Positions 7,454 through 14,015 of a DNA stretch of 14,015 nucleotides are shown piece by piece (within the stretch, counting starts at the first letter, position 1; every line of letters begins with the position of its first letter). Source of the DNA: UBA4655 sp964585575 (lineage in GTDB: Bacteria > Planctomycetota > Planctomycetia > Pirellulales > UBA1268); the NCBI GenBank assembly GCA_964585575.1, contig CAZPEM010000089.1, positions 1-14,015 of the forward strand. Reading direction: 5' to 3'. Under the pieces are notes generated by a model that saw only the letters and a list, made by a program, of their open reading frames with translations, was not told the DNA's origin and made no database searches. The position numbers were made by a program, and so were the translations under genes.

Positions 7454-8557
7454 TTACCCGTCGCGCAGGCCGGGAAAGCCCGCGTTTCGTCGCAGCAGTG
7501 CGGCGATCGACTCGGGCAGCGACGCCACGAGCTGCTCGAGCCGACTCGCGACGGCGTGGACGTCGGGGAAACTCCGCCGCTCCTCGACGAGCCAGCGAAA
7601 CCAGTTGTCGATCGCCACGATCACCCCCGCGTGGTGAAGGAAGCCGACGAGCCGACGCTCCTCTTCGTCGAGCTGCCTGACTCGCTCGTACGCTGCGAGA
7701 CACTCGTCCCAGTCCGGCGCCGTCTTCGCGGCCTCGGCAGCCAGCTTCCAGCTGCCGACGAGCCTCGCCAGGTCGGTCGCCACCGTATCGATGCCCGCGG
7801 CATGAAAGTCGATGAAGCCGCTCACGCGGCCCCCCTCGAAGAGCAGGTGGTCGCTCCAGACGTCGCGGAGCACGGCTTGGCACGATACTTCAACCAGGGG
7901 AGTCCGCGTGATCCGCTCGAGGGCCGCGGGCCCCTCCGCCGCGAACGCCTCGATCGCCCGCCCGAAGAGCCCGGCGACGGCATCACCGCACCGCGACCGA
8001 TCGGCGGCGTTCCGCCACCGTTCCTTCCACGGCCTCTCGCGAACCGCTGCGGCCCGTTCGATTCGTTCGACGAGCCCACGGGACTTCGCCGGCCGCGGCG
8101 GGCCGCCCGGCAGGGCCGCGGCGGCGACGTGGATCGCGGCGAGCCGACGCAACGCATCCGCCCGCCCGTCCGCGCCCGGCACCGCGATCGGCCGGCCGGG
8201 CAGGAATTCCACCGCCTCCCAGAGCACGCCGTCGACGTCCTCCGCGAGCGTCTCCGCCACGATGCCGACGTCGGGCGATGCCTCCCCAGGCAGGGCTCTC
8301 CGGAGCATCGGAATTCCCTCGATCCCACTCCGTCGCAGGTGGGCCATGAAGCGGTGGACCCAGGCGGCGCGGTCGGTCGGCGTGCCCCGTCCGAACGACT
8401 TCACGACCCAACGGGCGGGGACCGCGGCCGGCGACACCGCTTCTTCGACGAGCAGGATCTCGCTGCCGCTGAAGCCGCTCGAACGCAGACGGGCGACCGT
8501 CCTCCGGCGGGAGCCGAAGAATGCACGGGTCACGGAGGGCTCGGAAATCATGGTCAT
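7454..8557 (-). CDS. Kinase-fold phosphotransferase (APH/choline-kinase-like) with altered catalytic loop
   Basis: A 367-residue protein of the aminoglycoside-phosphotransferase/protein-kinase-like superfamily. A candidate ATP lysine is K53 in WVVKSFG. The catalytic loop is LRDVWSDHLLF, with Asp at 232. The usual HGDxxxxN reads LRDxxxxH here, so both the first His and the metal-binding Asn are replaced. The second metal Asp is D250 in GFIDFHAAG, 18 residues later as expected, followed by the typical TDLARLVGSW helix start. The family phosphorylates small hydroxyl-bearing molecules; the substrate here is unknown, and drug resistance should not be assumed. It is the only clear minus-strand gene in the window, convergent with the membrane-protein gene and divergent from the metalloprotease. 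The start could be 8557 or the ATG two codons in (8551); neither has a clear ribosome site. Confidence 0.83.
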   Translation of the reverse strand: MTMISEPSVTRAFFGSRRRTVARLRSSGFSGSEILLVEEAVSPAAVPARWVVKSFGRGTPTDRAAWVHRFMAHLRRSGIEGIPMLRRALPGEASPDVGIVAETLAEDVDGVLWEAVEFLPGRPIAVPGADGRADALRRLAAIHVAAAALPGGPPRPAKSRGLVERIERAAAVRERPWKERWRNAADRSRCGDAVAGLFGRAIEAFAAEGPAALERITRTPLVEVSCQAVLRDVWSDHLLFEGGRVSGFIDFHAAGIDTVATDLARLVGSWKLAAEAAKTAPDWDECLAAYERVRQLDEEERRLVGFLHHAGVIVAIDNWFRWLVEERRSFPDVHAVASRLEQLVASLPESIAALLRRNAGFPGLRDG

Positions 8558-8574
8558 CCGGGCGGAACGAAACG

Positions 8575-8603
8575 TTGGTCTGGAACCACAGCGATGCTAC
8601 CCT
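8575..8603 (+). promoter_or_regulatory. Possible sigma70-like promoter of the metalloprotease gene
   Basis: In the 96-bp divergent gap, TTGGTC (8575-8580) and TACCCT (8598-8603) are separated by exactly 17 bp and lie about 50 bp upstream of the ATG. Each hexamer matches the consensus at only three of six positions, so this is weak and given only because a promoter is expected between divergent genes. Confidence 0.25.
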
Positions 8604-8653
8604 TACGAGATGGCTCGAGGCAGTTCCCGGCACCATGAAACGGAAGCGGTGAG

Positions 8654-11449
8654 ATGATGGCAGAGCGGACGCAGGTGAGGGGTGGATCGGTGGCCGTTCG
8701 GTCGCGATGCGTCGCATGGTCGATCGCCATGCTCCTCGCGGCCATGGGGATGGCCCGTGCTGAAGGGCCCGCCAAGCCCGAGACGCCCCCCGCGACCGAC
8801 CCGTCGAAATCGGGCACGTCCATACCCTCGGTCAACGCGGGGGAATCCCCCGGAACTCCGACGACGACGCCCCCGGCGGCAGCGGCCCCGGCGGCAGCGG
8901 CTTCCCCGACGGCCGCCGACGCCGGCAAGGGAGGCAAGCCCCCGTTCGCCGTCGCGCTCAAGGACGCCACGAAAATCGCAGGGCTCATCCCGCTGTGGCG
9001 CAAGGACGAAAAGGTCTACGCGGAACTGACGGAGAATCTGCTCGGCAAGGAGTTCTTCGTGCTGATCTCGATCGCCCGCGGAATCGGCGACGGTCCCGTG
9101 CTCGGCGGCATGAGCTGGGGCGATGGCGACGATTGGATCTGGGTCTTCCGCAAGGTGGACGACACGATCCAGATTTCGCGGAAGAACGTCCGGTTCTTCG
9201 CGGCCAAGGGAAGCCCGGAGGAGAAGGCGGTCGACCTCGCCTACACCGACAGCGTGCTCTTCAGCCTGCCGATCGTGACGACCGGCCCGTCGGGAGGCCA
9301 CATCGTCGATCTCGGAAGCGTGTTCCTCACCGACCTTCCGCAGATCTCGTCGTCGCTGCCCGGCTTCTCGTTCGCCCGCGACCGTTCGAGCTGGGCAAGC
9401 GCGAAGGGCTTCCCCGACAACGTCGAACTCCGCGTGGCGGCCACCTACGGCTCGTCGGGCCGAACGGTCCTCGACACCGTCCCGGATGCCCGCGGTGTGA
9501 CGATCACGGTTCACTACTCGCTCAGCCTCCTGCCGCAAAACGCCTACAATCCCAGGCTCGCCGACGACCGCGTCGGCTATTTCGTGACGGCGCTCAAGGA
9601 CTTCTCCCAGAAGGTCGATGAGGACCGGTTTGTTCGCTACATCAACCGCTGGAACCTCGAGAAGGCGGAGCCTTCCGCGGCGATCTCCCCCCCGAAGAAA
9701 CCGATCGTGTTCTGGATCGAGAAGACCGTTCCCTTCCGCTACCGACAGGCCATTCGCACGGGGATCGAGGCCTGGAACGAGGCCTTCGAGAAGGCCGGAT
9801 TCGCGGGGGCCATCGAGGTCCGCCAGCAGCCCGACGTCACCGACTGGGATCCGGAAGACGTGAACTACAACACCTTCCGCTGGATCACCGCCGGCGCCGG
9901 CTTCGCGATGGGCCCCTCGCGGGTGAACCCTCGCACCGGGCAGATCCTCGACGCCGACATCATCTTCGACGCGGACTTTCTCCAGTTCTGGCGGACGGAA
10001 TACGAGACCTTCACGCCGGAGTCGATCGCGATGCTCACCGGCGGCGGCCCCGAATCGCACCGCCACCCGAACTCGGCCCACGGCCACGTCTGCGGCTGCC
10101 GACTCTTCGACGGTCACGCCCGCGAGACGGCGCTTGCGATGACGGCCTTGGCGGCCAACGCCGGGAAACCCCTTTCGGAGGCGGAAAAGGAGAAGCTCGT
10201 CTTGCAGGGGCTCACGCTGGTGGCGATGCACGAGGTGGGCCACACGCTGGGCCTTCGCCACAACTTCAAGGGCTCCGCGCTGCGGTCGCTGGCCGACTTC
10301 AACGACGTGACGAAGACGAGCGCCTCCGGCGGATCGACGAGCGTCATGGACTACATCCCGGTGAACATCGTGCCGAAGGGCCGAGCGCAGGGAGACTTCT
10401 ACACGGCCAAGCTCGGCCCCTACGACCACTGGGCGATCGAATACGGCTACAAGCCGCTTGCCGGCGGCTCCCCCGAGGCGGAGCTGCCCGAACTCCAGAA
10501 GATCGCCTCCCGCAGCGGTGAGCCCGCGCTCGCCTACTCGACCGACGAGGACACGGCGTGGGGCGACCCCGACCCGCTCTCGAACCGGTTCGACCTCGGC
10601 AGCGATCCGCTCGAGTTCGCGAAGAGCCGCGCCGAGCTGGTGGCGCAGGTGATGCCGAAGATCGTCGATCGGTTCACGGCCGACGACGAGGGGTACCAGC
10701 GGGTGCGGCAGGCGTTCGGCGTGCTCATCGCGGCCCACGGCCAGGCGATGTACACCGCCTCCCGGCTCATCGGCGGCCTCCATGGGTCGCGGGCGCACAA
10801 GGACGACCCCGGCGCCACGCTCCCCTTCCGGGTCGTCGATCCGGCGAAGCAGAGGGAGGCGCTCGCGGTGCTGGAGTCGCAGATGTTTTCGGCGACGCCG
10901 TTCAGCTTCCCGCCGGAGCTCTACAACCAGCTCGTGGCCACGCAGTGGTATCACTGGGGAAGCCGGCCGGTCAGTCGCGAGGATTATCCGGTGCACGACG
11001 TCGTGCTCATGTGGCAGGACCGGGTGCTCTCGCGGCTGCTCGACCCGCTCACGCTCGACCGGATTCGGGACAGCGAACTGAAGGTGCCCGCCGACCAGGA
11101 CGCCCTCACGACGGCCGAATTGTTCGATCGGCTCTCGAAGGCGGTCCTCGCCGAGCTGGAGACGATCGGCCCGGCTGGCTACACGAACCGCAAGCCCGCA
11201 ATACCGAGTTTCCGCCGGGGTCTGCAGCGATCGTTCGTGACCAGGCTCTCGCAGCTCGCGATGGGCGGCGCGAATCCCGACGCGCAGTCGCTGGCCGCCC
11301 ATCAGCTGCGAGCCGTCGCCGGACGGATCAAGACGCTGCTCGCGAAGGCCGACGTGAAGCTCGATGACGCCAGCCTCGCGCACCTGGTCGAACTCGATGG
11401 AAGGATCCAAAAGGTGCTCGACGCGCGGCTGGAATTGCCTCGCCCCTGA
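8654..11449 (+). CDS. Secreted zinc-dependent metalloprotease (DUF5117/DUF4953 type)
   Basis: A 931-residue putative exported peptidase. The N-terminus has a basic region, then a hydrophobic stretch ending AMLLAAMGMARAEG, which fits a Sec signal peptide cut near residue 37. A Pro/Ala/Thr-rich linker follows to about 95. Residues from about 115 match DUF5117-like sequence, with FFVLISIARGIGDGPVLGG as the clearest block. The catalytic region has the extended zinc motif HEVGHTLGLRH at 526-536 followed by NFKGS, and a Met-turn-like SVMDY with Met565, so it is a metzincin-like site with all ligands present. The C-terminal 300 residues match the family's long all-alpha extension. Substrate is unknown; location would be periplasmic or secreted. 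ATG 8654 and ATG 8657 are both possible starts. The downstream PII-like gene is 14 bp away and probably co-transcribed. Confidence 0.92.
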   Translation: MMAERTQVRGGSVAVRSRCVAWSIAMLLAAMGMARAEGPAKPETPPATDPSKSGTSIPSVNAGESPGTPTTTPPAAAAPAAAASPTAADAGKGGKPPFAVALKDATKIAGLIPLWRKDEKVYAELTENLLGKEFFVLISIARGIGDGPVLGGMSWGDGDDWIWVFRKVDDTIQISRKNVRFFAAKGSPEEKAVDLAYTDSVLFSLPIVTTGPSGGHIVDLGSVFLTDLPQISSSLPGFSFARDRSSWASAKGFPDNVELRVAATYGSSGRTVLDTVPDARGVTITVHYSLSLLPQNAYNPRLADDRVGYFVTALKDFSQKVDEDRFVRYINRWNLEKAEPSAAISPPKKPIVFWIEKTVPFRYRQAIRTGIEAWNEAFEKAGFAGAIEVRQQPDVTDWDPEDVNYNTFRWITAGAGFAMGPSRVNPRTGQILDADIIFDADFLQFWRTEYETFTPESIAMLTGGGPESHRHPNSAHGHVCGCRLFDGHARETALAMTALAANAGKPLSEAEKEKLVLQGLTLVAMHEVGHTLGLRHNFKGSALRSLADFNDVTKTSASGGSTSVMDYIPVNIVPKGRAQGDFYTAKLGPYDHWAIEYGYKPLAGGSPEAELPELQKIASRSGEPALAYSTDEDTAWGDPDPLSNRFDLGSDPLEFAKSRAELVAQVMPKIVDRFTADDEGYQRVRQAFGVLIAAHGQAMYTASRLIGGLHGSRAHKDDPGATLPFRVVDPAKQREALAVLESQMFSATPFSFPPELYNQLVATQWYHWGSRPVSREDYPVHDVVLMWQDRVLSRLLDPLTLDRIRDSELKVPADQDALTTAELFDRLSKAVLAELETIGPAGYTNRKPAIPSFRRGLQRSFVTRLSQLAMGGANPDAQSLAAHQLRAVAGRIKTLLAKADVKLDDASLAHLVELDGRIQKVLDARLELPRP

Positions 11450-11463
11450 TCGAAAGGACGGTC

Positions 11464-11765
11464 ATGCGACTCGTCATCGCCACGGTCCTTGCGGGGCAGG
11501 TGGAGGCAGTGCGGCACGCGCTCGCCGAGGTGCACGTCACCAGGCTCTCGATCGCCGACGCCCATGGTTACCCGATGGCGGGATCGGCCGGCGCGGTCGC
11601 CCAGCTGGCGGTGATCGAAATCGCGGTGAACGACGACTTCCTGGAGCGGACGGTCGCGACGATCGCCGGCGTGATGAACCTCGCCGGACGCGGCGAGGAC
11701 ACCCCGGGAGGAATGGCGGCGACGGGACTGTACGTGCTGCCGATCTCCGATACGGTGCAGATCTA
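11464..11765 (+). CDS. PII-like (GlnB-fold) regulatory protein, 3' end lost in assembly gap
   Basis: One hundred residues are visible before the N gap; PII proteins are usually about 112. The strand-helix-strand pattern matches GlnB: MRLVIATVLAGQVEAVRHALAEV (1-23), then VTRLSIADAHGY and QLAVIEIAVNDDFLERTVATI, ending GLYVLPISDTVQI like the GlnB IFVFDVARVIRI strand. Against E. coli GlnB the T-loop region (37-47 here) is about 10 residues shorter and has no uridylylation tyrosine. The nucleotide-binding B-loop region (about 74-87, AGRGEDTPGGMAAT) is about 8 residues longer and lacks TGKIGDGK. It is therefore a PII relative rather than a standard nitrogen regulator; ligand and partner are unknown. 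AAAGGA at 11453-11458 supports the ATG. It follows the metalloprotease by 14 bp. Confidence 0.65.
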
Positions 11766-11865
11766 NNNNNNNNNNNNNNNNNNNNNNNNNNNNNNNNNNN
11801 NNNNNNNNNNNNNNNNNNNNNNNNNNNNNNNNNNNNNNNNNNNNNNNNNNNNNNNNNNNNNNNNN
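11766..11865. other. Assembly gap of 100 N
   Basis: Exactly 100 undetermined bases, the size commonly used for a scaffold gap of unknown length. The visible frames on each side both need more coding sequence than fits comfortably: the end of the PII-like gene, an intergenic region, and the signal peptide and start of the DsbD-type gene. The true distance is therefore probably longer than 100 bp, and other genes could be hidden here. Confidence 0.97.
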
Positions 11866-11866
11866 C

Positions 11867-13663
11867 ATGCTCGAGGCGGAGGACCGCGGAGCGAGCGGCC
11901 GCGGCCGGGAGATCGTCGTTCGACTCTCGCCGGAACCGGAATGGCATCTCTACCCGGTCGCCGCCGCCGACACGGGGGGCGTCGGGGAGGGCAAGCCGAC
12001 GCTCGTGTCGATCGCGCGGGCCGCAGGCCTGAAGGTCGCATCGATCCGCGGCCGAGCCGTCGGTGCCGACGGCGGCGAAGGTCCGGCCGCCGACAAGGGT
12101 ATCGAGGGGAAGGAGGGCGTGCGGATCCTGCCTGCCGGCCTCGAGCTGTCGGTCGTCGTCGAGCCGACAGACGGGGCCGCCACGCCGGCGGTGCTCGAAC
12201 TGCTCGTCGGCTTCCAGACCTGCAACGACACCACCTGCGATCCCCCCTGGGCGGCCCGCCTCACGGCGGAGATCGCCTCGTGGGAAGATGGTTCGAAGCC
12301 GACACTGTCGCTCGCGAAGGCCAGGTACGCGGAGGTCGCGCGGTCGCCCGCGGCGATCGAGTCGCAGGCGTCGAGGGCCGCGGTGGGCGAGCCGGCGGGC
12401 CTCTCGTTGCCGGTCGTGCTCGCGATGGGGCTTGCCGGCGGGCTCATTCTCAACCTCATGCCGTGCGTGCTGCCCGTGCTCGGGCTCAAGCTGATGGCGT
12501 TCGCCCAGCAGTCGGGCCGTGCCCGCGGCGAGATCTTCGCCATGAACCTCTGGTACGTCGCCGGCCTCTATGCCGTCTTCTTCGTGCTCGCGACGGCGAG
12601 CGTGGCCGCCAACCTCGGCCTCGGCACGTCGAACCTCGCCTGGGGCGAGCAGTTCACCTCCACGCGATTCAACATCACGATGTGCGCGATCGTGTTCGCC
12701 TTCGCGCTGTCGTTTCTCGGCGTCTGGGAGCTGCCAATTCCGGGCTTCATCGGCGAAAAGGCGGGCCACGTGCAGACGAAGGAGGGACCGCTCGGCGCGT
12801 TCCTCAAGGGTGTTCTCTCGACCGTGCTCGCCACCCCCTGCAGCGGCCCCTTTCTCGGGCCGGTCTTCGGATTCACGCTTTCGCAGCCGACGATCGTGAC
12901 CTACGCGGTGTTCGCCGCGATCGCGACGGGAATGGCGCTGCCCTACCTCGTCGTCGGCATGCTGCCGGGGCTCGCGAGGTTCCTGCCGAAGCCCGGAGCC
13001 TGGATGGAGACGCTCAAGGAGATCCTCGGCTTCGTGATGCTCGGCACGGTCGTGTTTCTCTTCACGTTCCTCGACCGCGACTGGTTCATTCCCACGCTCG
13101 GACTGCTGTTCGGCCTCTGGGCGGCCTGCTGGTGGATCGGCAAGGCGCAGGAGACCGGCATGCCGCCCCCGCTCGGCCGATGGATCCAGGCCGGCGCGGT
13201 CGCCGCGGTGATCGGGGCGGTCGCCTTCACGTTCCTCGGCCCCGTCCAATCGATCATTCCGTGGGAGCCGTTCTCGAGGGCGAGGCTCGCGGAGCTCAAG
13301 GCCCGCGGCTCGACGGTGATGGTCGATTTCTCGGCCGACTGGTGCCTGACCTGCAAGCTCAACCTGGCAACGGCCATCGAGACCGAGAAGGTGAAGGCGA
13401 AGATCGACGCCAACCGCGTCGTGCCGCTGCTCGCCGACTGGACCGAGGAGTCGGAGGAGATCAAGTCGATGCTCGAGAGCCTGCAGAGCAAGTCGATCCC
13501 CGTGCTCGCCATCTTCCCGGCGTCGGCGGCCGGCGAGAAGGCGAAGGAGCCGATCATCCTCCGCGACCTCATCTCCGAGTCGCAACTGCTCGACGCGCTC
13601 GAGCGGGCCGGCCCCTCCCTCACCGCCCCCCCCGAAATCCGCGGCCGCACCGCCGGCCGCTGA
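11867..13663 (+). CDS. dsbD: DsbD/ScsB-type transmembrane thiol-disulfide reductase, 5' end lost in gap
   Basis: This protein carries electrons from cytoplasmic thioredoxin across the inner membrane to periplasmic disulfides, for example for cytochrome c maturation. It shows 598 residues; numbering is from the first visible Met, which is not the real start, because the signal peptide and first strand must lie in the gap. The N-terminal periplasmic domain has C119/C124 in QTCNDTTCDPP. The membrane core, about eight helices from 185 to 470, carries one reactive cysteine in NLMPCVLP (C200) and one in ATPCSGPFLGP (C325). The C-terminal thioredoxin domain has WCLTC (C493/C496). All three relay pairs are present, so the protein looks functional. 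The thioredoxin domain ends in a short basic tail. A 7-bp GC hairpin (13641-13660) covers the last codons. No gene follows before the window ends. Confidence 0.93.
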   Translation: MLEAEDRGASGRGREIVVRLSPEPEWHLYPVAAADTGGVGEGKPTLVSIARAAGLKVASIRGRAVGADGGEGPAADKGIEGKEGVRILPAGLELSVVVEPTDGAATPAVLELLVGFQTCNDTTCDPPWAARLTAEIASWEDGSKPTLSLAKARYAEVARSPAAIESQASRAAVGEPAGLSLPVVLAMGLAGGLILNLMPCVLPVLGLKLMAFAQQSGRARGEIFAMNLWYVAGLYAVFFVLATASVAANLGLGTSNLAWGEQFTSTRFNITMCAIVFAFALSFLGVWELPIPGFIGEKAGHVQTKEGPLGAFLKGVLSTVLATPCSGPFLGPVFGFTLSQPTIVTYAVFAAIATGMALPYLVVGMLPGLARFLPKPGAWMETLKEILGFVMLGTVVFLFTFLDRDWFIPTLGLLFGLWAACWWIGKAQETGMPPPLGRWIQAGAVAAVIGAVAFTFLGPVQSIIPWEPFSRARLAELKARGSTVMVDFSADWCLTCKLNLATAIETEKVKAKIDANRVVPLLADWTEESEEIKSMLESLQSKSIPVLAIFPASAAGEKAKEPIILRDLISESQLLDALERAGPSLTAPPEIRGRTAGR

Positions 13664-13721
13664 TCGCGGGACAAGCAGTGGCATGGGCGGCCCTGAACCA
13701 GTCTGAATGAAGCCGCATTGC

Positions 13722-13794
13722 CGCCGGGGGAGCAGACACTCCGTCGCTTCGGCGAGGATACGCCTGAGGCTCCTCCGTGTCCGCTCCCCCGGCG
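13722..13794 (+). repeat. Inverted repeat with 18-nt arms and an internal C(UUCG)G hairpin
   Basis: Arm 1 (13722-13739, CGCCGGGGGAGCAGACAC) is the reverse complement of arm 2 (13777-13794) with one mismatch. The 37-nt interior contains TCGC-TTCG-GCGA (13744-13755), an extra-stable tetraloop hairpin. It starts 58 bp after the dsbD stop. No T-run follows arm 2, so it is not a standard intrinsic terminator. It could be the first domain of the structured RNA that follows, or the end of a mobile element. Confidence 0.6.
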
Positions 13795-13806
13795 TTCAGC
13801 ATCAAA

Positions 13807-13985
13807 GTGCCTGGTGAAGACCGTGAGGGGCTGCCCGTGCCCCGTAGCCGGGCTATGGAAGCAAGCGCAGGCAGGATGCCGGAGCGCCGCGGACATGCAG
13901 TGAGCGAAGGTCCGGAGGACCGAAGCGAACGTCCGGCCAGGGGCACGGGTAGCCCCGAGCCCAGCAGAGTCGACCAGAGTTGACC
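13807..13985 (+). ncRNA. Candidate structured RNA of unknown class, possibly of a mobile element
   Basis: No credible coding frame is present, but nested pairing is dense. The outer stem is 13827-13843 with 13940-13956: 17 bp, one of them a G-U wobble. Inside it are a small hairpin 13845-13855 (TAGC/GCTA) and a stem 13890-13894 with 13931-13935 (CGGAC/GTCCG). The latter encloses hairpin 13909-13921 (GGTCC/GGACC), flanked by purine-rich AGCGAA and GAAGCGAAC. Downstream is hairpin 13969-13984 (GTCGAC-CAGA-GTTGAC), again with a G-U pair. Wobble pairs in stems argue for RNA rather than DNA symmetry. The boundaries are approximate and the RNA may extend beyond 14015. The strand is inferred from the wobble positions and from the direction of dsbD. 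Candidates are a HEARO/omega RNA upstream of an IscB gene or a group II intron domain; I cannot decide from sequence alone. Confidence 0.45.
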
Positions 13986-14015
13986 GCGAGGGCCCGCCGG
14001 CGGCCTACGCCAGCA

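Noticed and set aside
7447..7461. A small ACGGG/CCCGT hairpin between the convergent genes
   Set aside because: Only 5 bp with no T-run on either strand; it overlaps the stop codon of the phosphotransferase, so a terminator role is not supported.
8603..11410. A 935-residue minus-strand open frame opposite the metalloprotease
   Set aside because: Its composition is Arg/His/Val/Glu-rich without any domain, typical of antisense shadows in GC-rich genes; the plus strand has clear catalytic motifs.
13641..13660. A GCGGCCG/CGGCCGC hairpin at the end of dsbD
   Set aside because: It lies inside the coding sequence just before the stop, has no T-run and can arise from Arg/Gly/Ala codons in GC-rich DNA.
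11537..13684. A 715-residue minus-strand open frame across the gap and opposite dsbD
   Set aside because: It passes through N and is low-complexity Arg/Glu/Gly sequence; the plus strand encodes an intact thiol reductase.
11464..13710. A 748-residue open frame running across the N gap
   Set aside because: Only its first 100 residues (PII-like) are real. After the N it continues in the wrong frame as an Arg/Gly-rich shadow of the DsbD-type gene, and the gap length is arbitrary.
13777..13983. A 68-residue open frame in the right-edge region
   Set aside because: It has no ribosome site and no recognisable domain. It is laid across several RNA helices, which explains the sequence better.
1..14015. 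Search by eye for CRISPR arrays, tRNA or rRNA genes
   Set aside because: No regularly spaced direct repeats, no tRNA cloverleaf with TTC-loop signature and no rRNA-like stretch were seen.

Overview
The window reads as a chromosomal scaffold piece from an uncultured planctomycete, most likely Pirellulales-like. It is strongly GC-rich, with G/C-ending codons throughout. Two groEL genes flank groES, the metalloprotease belongs to a DUF5117/DUF4953-type family common in Planctomycetes, and the membrane protein and phosphotransferase look like planctomycete-type proteins. Taxonomy is inferred from gene content only. A run of exactly 100 N (11766-11865) looks like an assembly placeholder, so this is probably a metagenome or draft assembly, and adjacency across that gap is not proven.

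Left part (1-6068, + strand): a protein quality-control cluster. It holds groEL copy 1 (5' end outside the window, GGM-rich tail), groES, groEL copy 2 (GTG start, no GGM tail), dnaJ, grpE (ATGA overlap with dnaJ), an FmdB-type zinc-ribbon protein and a YacG-type zinc-finger protein. All genes point the same way with short gaps, so one or a few transcripts are likely. DnaK is not in the window, and no CIRCE operator is visible between the genes.

Middle part (6069-8653): a polytopic membrane protein of unknown function (+), convergent with a kinase-fold phosphotransferase on the - strand whose catalytic loop has a substituted Asn. The phosphotransferase is in turn divergent from the next gene.

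Right part (8654-13663, + strand): a large secreted zinc metalloprotease (HEVGH...H), then a PII-like regulator with a shortened T-loop that runs into the N gap. After the gap comes a DsbD/ScsB-type transmembrane thiol reductase that keeps all three cysteine pairs but has lost its start in the gap.

Right edge (13664-14015): no credible gene, but dense RNA-like structure. There is an 18-nt inverted repeat enclosing a C(UUCG)G hairpin, a 17-bp stem containing a G-U wobble, several nested hairpins, and a further 6-bp hairpin with a wobble pair. This is the best candidate for something undescribed. It may be the RNA of a mobile element (HEARO/omega RNA of an IscB element, or group II intron RNA) whose protein gene would lie beyond the window.
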